DNA of 45,748 nucleotides. Origin: Acidobacteriota bacterium (GTDB taxonomy: Bacteria > Acidobacteriota > Terriglobia > Terriglobales > Acidobacteriaceae). The stretch covers positions 1 to 45,748 of the forward strand of contig JAJYSV010000035.1 of the NCBI GenBank assembly GCA_021793405.1, in the 5' to 3' direction. A program made the position numbers and the translations under genes. How positions within the stretch are numbered: the first letter of the stretch is position 1; every line of letters begins with the position of its first letter. The notes below the pieces were generated by a model that saw only the letters and a list, made by a program, of their open reading frames with translations, did no database searches and was not told where the DNA came from. This document shows, one piece after another, positions 1-7,719 of the stretch.

Positions 1-796
1 ACGTAATCGTATGGCCATTCAGATTCAACGTAACGTTGCTCGCTCCTATGGGGAAGCAGGTCCTCGCACTTGACACATCACTCGCCAAATAATACGTGCC
101 GGACTTCGTAAGATTCTGGCATGCGGTAAGAGCCGTGCCTGTTGTGCTGGATGAGTTAGCCGGTGTGACTGTGACAATGGCGCTGCCATTCACCGAGCCG
201 GCACTATTTGTCGCTGTCAGGAGATAGGACGTAGTTGCAGAAGGCTTCACTGTGGTTGGGCTAGTAGCAGCAACTCCATTTAAAGTTACTGTCGGACTCG
301 TTCCCGTCACTGTCCAGCTCAGCACAGAACTTCCTCCGGCGGAGACCGTCGCAGGAGATGCCACGAAGCTAGTGATCACCGGGGCTGTCGCCGCTGCTTC
401 CACTGTAACTGTAATACTTTTGCTGACTGTCCCACCGGCACCGACCGCAGTCAGAGTGTAAGTAGTCGTCGCGCTGATGGTGGTTGCGCCTGAATCACTG
501 GTGGTCGGGACGGATGCTGTTTGTGAACCATTCGATAAGGTGGCGGATGTTGCTCCTGTCAACGTGTAGGCCAGGTTGACGGTTCCTCCTGCCGCTACGG
601 TTGTGGGACTCGCCATGAAACTGATTGTAGGAGGCGTCGCAACCGGGGTGGATGATCTGAGCCAGTATGTGGACGCCCAGCTCATATTGCACGCAGACAC
701 AAGCAAGGCAGAAACGCAAAACAAGGTGAAGTAAATCGATTTACGAAAGTGTCTCACAGGAACGCTAAATCCATCCTGCATCTGTTTGATTGGCAT
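1..796 (-). CDS. Secreted lipoprotein with Ig-like repeats and start of a beta-helix domain (partial)
   Basis: An open frame of 265 codons runs off the left edge. The ATG at 794-796 has a GGAGAG ribosome site 5 nt upstream. Residues about 20-36 form a hydrophobic signal ending in a lipobox (V-S-A-C, Cys36), so the product is probably a lipoprotein. Two Ig-like beta-sandwich repeats follow (about 52-125 and 128-198), each with the pattern SPxTVxAGG...L..T/W near its start and TTTYxLTA near its end. After a Ser/Thr-rich linker comes a segment with ...GTYYLASDV...VTLNLNGHTIT, typical of the first coils of right-handed parallel beta-helix (pectate-lyase-like) proteins. The substrate cannot be told because the catalytic part lies outside the window. 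Role inferred: cell-surface adhesion or polysaccharide binding/cleavage. Confidence 0.75.
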   Translation of the reverse strand, partial: MPIKQMQDGFSVPVRHFRKSIYFTLFCVSALLVSACNMSWASTYWLRSSTPVATPPTISFMASPTTVAAGGTVNLAYTLTGATSATLSNGSQTASVPTTSDSGATTISATTTYTLTAVGAGGTVSKSITVTVEAAATAPVITSFVASPATVSAGGSSVLSWTVTGTSPTVTLNGVAATSPTTVKPSATTSYLLTATNSAGSVNGSAIVTVTPANSSSTTGTALTACQNLTKSGTYYLASDVSSARTCFPIGASNVTLNLNGHTIT

Positions 797-1870
797 GAAA
801 CTCTCCGTGTTCAATCGGTTAGGCCGTGGATACCAACAGACACACGTCGAGTGAGAGCGCTCATGGATAGCTTAGGAGAGCCATCCATGACCACATCGAG
901 CATGACTGCCAATTAGCCACGAACGGTTAAGGGCCAATTCGCAATGCCTTGCAAGGCGTTGCGAACGAAAACCGATGCGATTCGCCTCTAGCTTGTTTTT
1001 GGGAAGATATTTCTGGGCCAGGCCCGCACTTCGATCACTGCAGCACGATCCTCCATTGACAGGAACTAGACACGGGTGAGAATGGCGCGCTGGAATCAGT
1101 GACCAACAACGACGAGTGAGAAACGGGAATTCGGGTTCGCCAACAGATTTGAATCGTGTCTGGCGCACCTATCTGCAAGGTGGGAGCCATGCAACATACA
1201 ACAGTTCGCATAGGGGATACCTCTTCAAACAAATTAGTGCGACCTCTGAATTGCTGGATCGAGTGGGCGATTGGCTTGCAAGAAAAATATAGTTGTGCCA
1301 AAAATGACTGCACGCACTATGCCAATTCTTCTACTGTTTCCAGATCGTATAAGTGAGTTATTTGGTATTCCTAAAGTACTCGCATCACAGACGAAAAACG
1401 CGGCAATCGTGTTACTGCTGATTACTTCAATACCGTAAGGATTTCTATTTGGGAGTCTGCAATGCTGCAAAAGCTGCAGCATCGAGTAGTTTTTACGTGA
1501 CGCGACGTGCTCTCGAAGGGCCGGGATGATTGAGGATTTGTGGCGAGTGCACTGGAATCGACTCCGGCATCGGTCCGCAGGAATCGGACAGGGATTTCAA
1601 TCGTGCTGCGACGCGAACATGACTACAGTAACCCGCTGTTTCTCAGCGATTACATACCATGGTCACGCTATGTCACATTACTCGCTGAAGGTGAATCATC
1701 GCGGCATTTTCGAGCGACGAACTCCCTCCCACGCCTTCCCTGTCGAAGCTTCCCACGGCACGAAGCACGGCCACACCGCCTGCCAACCGAGTCGGCCCAG
1801 GCCGCCGGGTGAATCGCATCGACAGGCTATGGTGGAGGGAGATCGGTGCGTACGCTAGGGTCTGTGTGCA
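797..1870. other. Long intergenic region without a convincing gene
   Basis: About 1.1 kb lies between the left-edge lipoprotein gene and the atp terminator. All frames are broken into short pieces whose composition looks random: no ribosome sites, no hydrophobic segments, no recognisable domains. It holds a 28-nt near-perfect palindrome (938-965), and a hairpin at 1462-1482 (arms of 7, loop of 7) followed at 1488-1493 by a T-rich stretch that could be a weak terminator. It probably contains the promoter of the lipoprotein gene. Decayed coding sequence cannot be excluded. Confidence 0.5.
938..965. repeat. 28-nt near-perfect palindrome
   Basis: The two 14-nt halves are exact reverse complements except at one position (T945 opposite G958, which would still pair as U-G in RNA). 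The centre is GCCTTGCAAGGC with flanks TTCGCAA and TTGCGAA. There is no loop and no T-run, so it is more like an operator for a dimeric regulator than a terminator. It lies about 140 nt upstream of the start of the lipoprotein gene (796, minus). Confidence 0.6.
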
Positions 1871-1872
1871 GA

Positions 1873-1910
1873 AACGCAAACGGCCTCCCTGGCGGGAGGC
1901 TGTTTGCGTT
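1873..1910 (-). terminator. Strong hairpin terminator after atpE
   Basis: The inverted repeat has about 17-bp arms (1873-1889 and 1894-1910), a TGGC loop and one G-U pair. Core arms are CGCAAAC-G-GCCTCCC and its complement. It starts 15 nt past the atpE stop. The T-run on the minus strand is short (GTTTC). It is the obvious 3' end of the F0 operon. Confidence 0.75.
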
Positions 1911-1924
1911 GAACTTGATTTCCC

Positions 1925-2233
1925 TTACTTCACCTTGAACAGAATGATGGCAAAGGTAAACAGCGCCAAGGATTCAATGAAGGCCAGGCCAAGCACAAGG
2001 AACAGAAAAATTGCCGGCCGCGCTCCTGGGTTCCGCGCGAGCGCCAGGGTCGAAGATCCGACCGCGTAACCCTCGCCCAAACCGCAGAGCCCGGAGGCAA
2101 TCGCCATCGAGATGCCCGCGGCAATCGCCACCATGCTGGCATGGGACGAGTCGCCGCCACCGGCTTGTGCGAACGCCGGAACGGCCAGGCAAAGCACCGA
2201 CAGCGTCATGAAAACGTTTTGCATGGTACGCAT
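1925..2233 (-). CDS. atpE: ATP synthase F0 subunit c
   Basis: This is the ring-forming subunit of F0F1-ATP synthase, in the cytoplasmic membrane. The 102-residue product is longer than the usual 75-90 because it begins with a signal-peptide-like segment (cleavage probably after AFA, residue 22). Two transmembrane helices follow, joined by the polar loop A-R-N-P (about 66-69) that contacts F1. The essential carboxylate is Glu87 in the second helix (F-I-E-S-L). A second carboxylate, Glu54, sits in the first helix (G-L-G-E-G), at the position occupied by Gln in Na+-type rings such as that of Ilyobacter. It is the last gene of the atp cluster, 127 nt after atpB, and is followed by a hairpin terminator. 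An alternative start is the Met at residue 4. Confidence 0.95.
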   Translation of the reverse strand: MRTMQNVFMTLSVLCLAVPAFAQAGGGDSSHASMVAIAAGISMAIASGLCGLGEGYAVGSSTLALARNPGARPAIFLFLVLGLAFIESLALFTFAIILFKVK

Positions 2234-2360
2234 GTGTACGACTCCAATGCTTCCTTAAGATCTCCGCGAGTGAGTGAGAACGCCCGCCTTACTGGGTCCC
2301 ACACACTTCCCCGGGGTGGTGCTGCTGGAGCGGAAGCAGTCTCCAGCAAAACTTGAATCC

Positions 2361-3092
2361 TCAGTGCTCGTGCGCAATGGCATTTCCGATATAGATGGTT
2401 GCGAGCAGCATGAAAACATAGGCCTGAATCAGCGAAACGCCCAGATGCAGTCCAATAAAGATAACGGGCAGCGCGATGGGAAACAGCGCGAAAAAGATGA
2501 GAATCAACAAATCGCTGGCGAACATATTGGCAAACAGACGAATAGTGAGCGACAGAATGCGCGCGAGATGGGAAATCAATTCAATCGGCAGCATCAGCGG
2601 CGCAATCCACCACAGCGGTCCAAGAAACTGCTTGATGTATCCAACCTTGTGCGCCTTCAGGCCCTGCCAATGGTAATAGGCGAAGGTTAACAGCGCCAGA
2701 CCCAGCGGCACCACCGGGCTGGACGTGGGAGTGTCGACATCGGGCAGCAGGCCAATCAGATTGTTGACGAGGACGAAGAGCAAAAGCGCCGTCAAAAACG
2801 GCAGATACACTTTGTACTTTTCCCCAATGATCGGCTCGGTCTGACCTGTGACAAACTCTTGTGTCATTTCCGCCAGTTGCTGCGGTACGCCCGGCTTCTC
2901 CACTGCCAGCGTCAGCCGAACCAGAATGAAGAAGATCAAGAGCAACAGAAATCCCAATAGCTCCATCGTGAATGTGCCATCGATCGGCGCCGCAGGATTG
3001 ATCGGCGGATGGCCGATCCAATTCATCAGAGCCGTGACTGGGCCCGCCAATAAGTGGTTCAGGATTTGTGCAAAGAAATGTTGGAGCGGCAT
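2361..3092 (-). CDS. atpB: ATP synthase F0 subunit a
   Basis: This is the stator channel subunit carrying the two ion half-channels next to the c-ring. The 243-residue protein has five to six membrane helices. The family signature is in the fourth region, S-L-T-I-R-L-F-A-N-M, with the essential arginine at about residue 185. Glu171 and the polar pattern L-I-Q-A-Y-V-F near the C-terminus match the family. Length is normal. It lies 66 nt behind atpI and 127 nt ahead of atpE in one minus-strand unit. No F1 genes, and no b or delta subunit genes, are in the window, so the F0 and F1 operons are probably split. Confidence 0.95.
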   Translation of the reverse strand: MPLQHFFAQILNHLLAGPVTALMNWIGHPPINPAAPIDGTFTMELLGFLLLLIFFILVRLTLAVEKPGVPQQLAEMTQEFVTGQTEPIIGEKYKVYLPFLTALLLFVLVNNLIGLLPDVDTPTSSPVVPLGLALLTFAYYHWQGLKAHKVGYIKQFLGPLWWIAPLMLPIELISHLARILSLTIRLFANMFASDLLILIFFALFPIALPVIFIGLHLGVSLIQAYVFMLLATIYIGNAIAHEH

Positions 3093-3158
3093 GGTTCGTG
3101 CTTTCTTTTCAGGTTCTCTTCAGTCTAAATGTTTTAGGGAAAATTCGAGGTTCAGATT

Positions 3159-3641
3159 TTATGTTCCCGTTCGCGCCATCAGGCGGATGGACTCCACCGA
3201 CAAGGCCAACAAAGATACCGCCAACCCTGCCAGCAAGGCATAAATTGAGCCGTGCAAACTGTTTAGACTAGCATATAGGAGCACTCCCGCGACTGCCAAC
3301 CGCAGGAAAAACATAATCAGCACGCGGCCCATGGGAACGGGCGTGCGTCCCTCCTCCATCCGAGACATCATGGCGGACAGCAACTGCAGCCACTCCACAA
3401 GCCCGGTAGCTGAAATCGTCACGCCGATCACAAATGTCAGCCAGGTTCGCCAACCCAGCCACGCCCACAAAATCGGCGTCGCCACCAGGGCAACCGCGCC
3501 GGCGAGTCGCAGTGCGCGGCGCAGCGTGCGGCGAATATCCTCTTCATTGAACTGGATTGGAGCTGGCCCGGGCGGCGGATCGAGCTTGCCCGGCGGAGTG
3601 TTTTCGTTGCCCAGGGTCGGGATGTTCGTCTGTGTAGTCAT
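3159..3641 (-). CDS. atpI: AtpI-like F0 accessory membrane protein
   Basis: This 160-residue protein has a proline-rich soluble N-terminus (about 1-35) and then four predicted membrane helices (about 46-65, 67-90, 107-124, 130-152). Size, topology and position directly upstream of atpB fit the ATP synthase subunit I family, which helps assemble or stabilise the c-ring. Its start overlaps the atpZ stop by 4 nt (ATGA at 3638-3641), so translation is probably coupled. Sequence similarity in this family is weak; the call rests mainly on topology and context. Confidence 0.75.
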   Translation of the reverse strand: MTTQTNIPTLGNENTPPGKLDPPPGPAPIQFNEEDIRRTLRRALRLAGAVALVATPILWAWLGWRTWLTFVIGVTISATGLVEWLQLLSAMMSRMEEGRTPVPMGRVLIMFFLRLAVAGVLLYASLNSLHGSIYALLAGLAVSLLALSVESIRLMARTGT

Positions 3642-3892
3642 TGGTTATCCTTGCTGCGATTGGCAAGGTTTGCCATGCGAATGACCTGGATAAACCCCGC
3701 CGCAATCCCAAACGCGAGGCCCAGCATGGCGATCCAGGATTGATGCAGCTTGTGGTCCAGGAAGTCGCCGATGGCCCAGCCAATAATCGTCGCAAGCGGC
3801 AGCACCAGCGCAATCTGCAGAATAGTTTCTGCCTGCACCAACTCGCGCAGAGCGGTTTTGCGATTGGATTGCGGATTGTCGGGCGACGGCAT
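3638..3892 (-). CDS. atpZ: AtpZ-like small two-helix membrane protein
   Basis: This 84-residue protein has two hydrophobic helices (about 24-44 and 53-74) separated by a short charged loop (D-F-L-D-H-K). The pattern G-W-x-I-G-D-x-L-D is typical of the AtpZ family found at the head of atp operons, where AtpZ and AtpI have been proposed to form a magnesium or calcium channel or to aid c-ring assembly. A good ribosome site (CGGAGAA) precedes the ATG. It is first in the unit atpZ-atpI-atpB-atpE and overlaps atpI by 4 nt. Confidence 0.75.
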   Translation of the reverse strand: MPSPDNPQSNRKTALRELVQAETILQIALVLPLATIIGWAIGDFLDHKLHQSWIAMLGLAFGIAAGFIQVIRMANLANRSKDNQ

Positions 3893-4028
3893 GGCAGTTC
3901 TCCGGGAGGACCACGCTGTTGCGGCGATCCATTGCCAAGCCTACAACAACTGGGAAAGAAGGCAAACGGTTTGTTGCGGGTCGTGTCTTCGCAAGCACCA
4001 TATCCCGATTCGCAGTCGAGTCCACCCT

Positions 4029-5672
4029 CTATTTCTCACCTACGGCAGAACTGCTTTTCCTGCCGAACAGGCTCTTGGCCTTGCTGAGCAGGGTCGAGGC
4101 ATTGCGATGCATCAGACCTGTCACATCCGCGGTAATTACGGGATTGTTGGCGGTCCCGCTGACCAGCATGGGCACTCCTTCGGCGGGCTCTTTCGCCGAA
4201 TCGGGCCGCCCGAATTGATGCATTTTCGTCAGCAGCCCCACTCCCACCTTCCCCATTCCCCTCGCGTTCGTCACATGTGCGACCAGGCCGAAGCTCAGCA
4301 CGCCCGTGGGCGAAACGGTGCCGCTGCCCGTCGATTCACCCATTCCGTCGATCACGGAGTCGATCGCATCCACCACGATTCCGGCAGTACTCGCCTGGAA
4401 ATTCAGCTTCAGCGACTGGATCGACGTGGTGCTGCCAGTCTTGACGCCGCCCAATGCCGCAACCCCGGAAATTTTCGATCCCAGGTCGAAGCCGACCAGC
4501 TTAGTCTTGTCCAATTCCAGTGATCCGGCAATCACCAGAGCGTTCGCCGGGCCCGTGACACCGAGAGCCATCGTCAGCGTTCCACCCTTCAGTTGAGATC
4601 CATTCGGCAGCTTCACTCCAGCCGCCGTCATCAGCGACCCCAGTTCATCGATTGGCACGCTCTCCCCCGCCACTTTCAGATCGACCCACGGATCTTCGGG
4701 AATCAACCTGTAGATGCCGCTCAAGTGGATCGTTCCAGCGCCGAGACGGATCGCCGCCTGCTGCAACTGCCCGGTATTGTCATCCAGCTTATGTATGATG
4801 TTGTACGCCAGTTCGATCCGCTGAGGAGAGGGAGAGCCCGTTCTTACCAGCTGCAGGCGCTGCATGGCAAGGGTGCCGCTACTCCTCACGGTGTTCCCAT
4901 CGGAAGCCGCATGAGCAGCGATGTCCGCCAGCACCGAGACACCTGCATTTGGATCAAGGAATCCGGCCGCCATCGGGTCCAGATGCTGGATGCCGACTTG
5001 CACGTCGAATGCGGTCTTGGCGGCATTGTGTGGATCGATAGGCCCGAGATTTCCCTTCACCGATACGACACCGTCTCCCGGCACGGTTGCACCCATCTCA
5101 AACGGAAACTGCCGACCGAGAGAAAACTGCCTCACCGTCAGACGCAGGTGATCGTACACATGTAACGTCCCTTGCGCAGGCAAGGTCTCCACAACCGCGC
5201 GTCCATCTCGAATTGCGATCAAGCCCACCGCCGAATGGAACAATGCATCTCCGTCTCCGGAATCTTCAGTCAGGCTGGCCGCACTGCGACTAAGGCTGGA
5301 AAAGTTCCAGCGCCCATTGCCTCCCTGTACAAGATGAATCTGCGACGCTTCGATTTCAAAACCGCGCACATGAATTTCACGGTGAAAGATCAAGGACTTC
5401 ATATCGACGTCAATGCGCAATTCCCGTGCCGACAGAAACGGCGTGGTGCTGAATGCTGGATCATCCGCAATGCTCAGGTTGTTCGCCACCAAACTGCCAG
5501 AGACAAGCGCGAAGTGCAGGTTTCCCAGTTTCACAGTCCGTCCCAGTGCGGTGGACATCTTCGTCTCCAGCATGGGGCGGAAGGTGTTCGCGTCGACCAG
5601 AAACGGAATAGCTGCAATCGCAATCATCGCCAGAGCCAGACCCGCGGCAAGAATTTTCATCCAGCGCTTCAT
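4029..5672 (-). CDS. AsmA family protein
   Basis: This 547-residue protein begins with one N-terminal membrane helix (about 7-26) followed directly by the AsmA N-terminal module (V-D-A-N-T-F-R-P-x-L-E, then L-G-R-T-V-K-L-G-N-L). The rest is a long beta-rich region of the kind that forms a lipid-carrying groove in AsmA/YhdP/TamB relatives. These anchor in the inner membrane, face the periplasm, and are linked to phospholipid transport and outer-membrane homeostasis. The start has a good GGAGAAGAG site. It is divergent from lysS (180-nt gap) and 136 nt upstream of atpZ on the same strand. Specific function unknown. Confidence 0.8.
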   Translation of the reverse strand: MKRWMKILAAGLALAMIAIAAIPFLVDANTFRPMLETKMSTALGRTVKLGNLHFALVSGSLVANNLSIADDPAFSTTPFLSARELRIDVDMKSLIFHREIHVRGFEIEASQIHLVQGGNGRWNFSSLSRSAASLTEDSGDGDALFHSAVGLIAIRDGRAVVETLPAQGTLHVYDHLRLTVRQFSLGRQFPFEMGATVPGDGVVSVKGNLGPIDPHNAAKTAFDVQVGIQHLDPMAAGFLDPNAGVSVLADIAAHAASDGNTVRSSGTLAMQRLQLVRTGSPSPQRIELAYNIIHKLDDNTGQLQQAAIRLGAGTIHLSGIYRLIPEDPWVDLKVAGESVPIDELGSLMTAAGVKLPNGSQLKGGTLTMALGVTGPANALVIAGSLELDKTKLVGFDLGSKISGVAALGGVKTGSTTSIQSLKLNFQASTAGIVVDAIDSVIDGMGESTGSGTVSPTGVLSFGLVAHVTNARGMGKVGVGLLTKMHQFGRPDSAKEPAEGVPMLVSGTANNPVITADVTGLMHRNASTLLSKAKSLFGRKSSSAVGEK

Positions 5673-5805
5673 CGTCTCTTCTCCAGTAGCTCGATTCCGA
5701 GAAAACCGCCCCGTTCCACGCGGCTTCGGAGTCTTCCATCCGTGACTATGAGTCTCTCACCTGCGAGCGGGCACGCATCATCTCAAGCGAAACGCGCGCA
5801 ACATC

Positions 5806-5811
5806 TATACT
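5806..5811 (+). promoter_or_regulatory. Possible -10 element for lysS
   Basis: TATACT lies 42 nt before the GTG start of lysS, inside the divergent AsmA/lysS gap. No good -35 match lies 16-18 nt upstream, so this is weak. Confidence 0.3.
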
Positions 5812-5852
5812 GGCAAAGGAATCCACCGAGCTGACCCTAAAGGACCAACTGC

Positions 5853-7550
5853 GTGTACGAATCGGAATTTGAACAAAGCGTCTTCGATCTTCGCCGCGAA
5901 AAGCTCAAGCAGATCGAGGCCCTCGGCCATCCGGTCTACCCCAACAGCTTCGCAGCTTCGCACACTCTCACAGCCATTCGCGCCGAATATGACACCGCAA
6001 CCAGCGAGACACTGGAGAAAGATCGCGTCTCCGTTGCCGTGGCCGGGCGCATCATGGCCATCCGCGCGCAGGGCAAGGCCGGCTTCGCCGTGCTGCAACA
6101 AAATGGCGTCCGCCTGCAAATTTACGTTCGCATGGATGCCGTCGGCGAGCCGGGCTTTCAGCTCTACAAGCTGCTCGATATGGGCGACCACATCGGCGTC
6201 ACCGGCTATCTGTTCCGCACCCGCACCGGCGAGCTGACGGTCCACGTCGACACGCTGAAATTTCTTTCGAAAGCCATGCTGCCGCTGCCGGAAAAATATC
6301 ATGGCCTGGCCGATGTCGAGCTGCGCTATCGCCAGCGCTATGTCGATCTATTCATGAACGCCGACGTGCGCGAAGTGTTTGTCAAACGCGCCGCGGTCTT
6401 GCGCGCCATGCGCAAGTTTTTCGACGAGCGCGGATTCCTGGAAGTGGAAACGCCGATGATGCAGCCCATCGCGGGCGGTGCGGCGGCCAAACCGTTCACC
6501 ACGCACCACAATGCGCTCGACATCGATCTGTTCCTGCGCATCGCGCCGGAACTGTATTTGAAGCGTCTCGTGGTCGGCGGGCTCGACCGCGTGTATGAGA
6601 TCAATCGAAATTTTCGCAATGAAGGCATTTCCACCCAGCACAATCCTGAGTTCACCATGCTGGAGTTCTACCAGGCGTACGCCAATTACCACGACCTGAT
6701 GGACCTGACCGAAGAGTTGATTCCAACCATTGCGATGGAAGTGAACGGCACCACAAAAACCGTCTTCAATGATGTCGAAATCGATCTCAGCAAGTGGCAG
6801 CGGTTCACCATGCGCGAAGCGATCATCAAGTGGTGGCCGCCAGAAGCCGGCGATACCGCGAGCATGGAGATGTTTGACAGTCGCGAAAAGCTCGAAGGCG
6901 CATTAAACGCCGCCTTGGGAAAATTCCCGCCCACCACTCCTGGAACCGAAAACGAAATTTCGCTGATCGAGCCAGATGATCCCTATCAAGCCAGCGAAGA
7001 TGAAATTGCACCGGCAGGGCACTCCAGTTGGGAAACTGTGCAAAATCAGAGAGCAGCGATGCTTTTTAACTACGTAGGTCGCTGTCTTGTAGACGGTGAA
7101 GCGCTTGGTAAGGTGATTGCAGAACTATTCGAAGGTTTAGCTGAGGAGCACCTCATTCAGCCCACCATCATCTATGACTTTCCCCTTGCCGTCTCGCCGC
7201 TGTCGAAGCAAAAGCCAAACGAGCCGGAGTGGGTAGAGCGCTTCGAGTTCTATATTGGCGGCTTCGAGCTCGGGAATGCCTTCAGCGAATTGAATGATCC
7301 GGTCGAGCAGCGCAATCGATTCCTGCAGCAACTTGGCGAGCGCGAACGCGGCGACGCCGAGGCCCACGCCATGGATGAAGATTATGTCCGCGCTCTTAGC
7401 TTCGGTCTGCCGCCCACCGGCGGCGAAGGCATCGGCATCGACCGGCTGACCATGGTGCTGACCGGCTCCCGCTCGATTCGCGACGTGATCCTGTTTCCGC
7501 TCATGCGTCCCCAGGTCAAGCAGGCCGATGCGGACGCGATGTCCGAGTAA
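5853..7550 (+). CDS. lysS: Lysyl-tRNA synthetase, class II
   Basis: It charges tRNA-Lys with lysine in the cytoplasm. An N-terminal OB-fold tRNA-binding domain (about 50-150) precedes the class II core. Motif 2 is [16 protein letters not shown], and motif 3 is [12 protein letters not shown] near the C-terminus, with the F-x-F-x-I-G-G-x-E-x-x-N-x-F-S-E-L-N block in between. The start is GTG with AAGGA 8 nt upstream. At 565 residues it is about 60 longer than usual: an insertion lies at about 350-405, between the F-D-S block and the G-x-x-x-E-L-F-E block. A hairpin terminator follows the stop. Confidence 0.95.
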   Translation: MYESEFEQSVFDLRREKLKQIEALGHPVYPNSFAASHTLTAIRAEYDTATSETLEKDRVSVAVAGRIMAIRAQGKAGFAVLQQNGVRLQIYVRMDAVGEPGFQLYKLLDMGDHIGVTGYLFRTRTGELTVHVDTLKFLSKAMLPLPEKYHGLADVELRYRQRYVDLFMNADVREVFVKRAAVLRAMRKFFDERGFLEVETPMMQPIAGGAAAKPFTTHHNALDIDLFLRIAPELYLKRLVVGGLDRVYEINRNFRNEGISTQHNPEFTMLEFYQAYANYHDLMDLTEELIPTIAMEVNGTTKTVFNDVEIDLSKWQRFTMREAIIKWWPPEAGDTASMEMFDSREKLEGALNAALGKFPPTTPGTENEISLIEPDDPYQASEDEIAPAGHSSWETVQNQRAAMLFNYVGRCLVDGEALGKVIAELFEGLAEEHLIQPTIIYDFPLAVSPLSKQKPNEPEWVERFEFYIGGFELGNAFSELNDPVEQRNRFLQQLGERERGDAEAHAMDEDYVRALSFGLPPTGGEGIGIDRLTMVLTGSRSIRDVILFPLMRPQVKQADADAMSE

Positions 7551-7566
7551 CTCCAAACCTGGGTGC

Positions 7567-7592
7567 CCCATGTCTCGCTTTTGAGACATGGG
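7567..7592 (+). terminator. Hairpin after lysS
   Basis: Perfect 10-bp arms (CCCATGTCTC and its complement) flank a 6-nt loop, followed by TTTGCTT. It begins 17 nt after the lysS stop. The T-run is short, but position and symmetry support a terminator. Confidence 0.65.
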
Positions 7593-7719
7593 TTTGCTTG
7601 GCCTCAGAAGACGTACAATCAGAGATGCACCGTGAGCCGGTTCCATGCCATGGATGCGCCGAAGTTGTAAACTCACTCGCCGCAGGCGAGCGATCGCACC
7701 CGATAAAGCAGGTACCCGC

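Noticed and set aside
1526-1858. 110-codon frame in the empty region before the atp terminator
   Set aside because: No ribosome site, no hydrophobic or domain pattern, overlaps other equally poor frames.
7645-7719. Extended N-terminus of the PLP decarboxylase from ATG 7645
   Set aside because: The 25 extra residues are Arg-rich and unlike the family; the ATG at 7720 gives a normal start.
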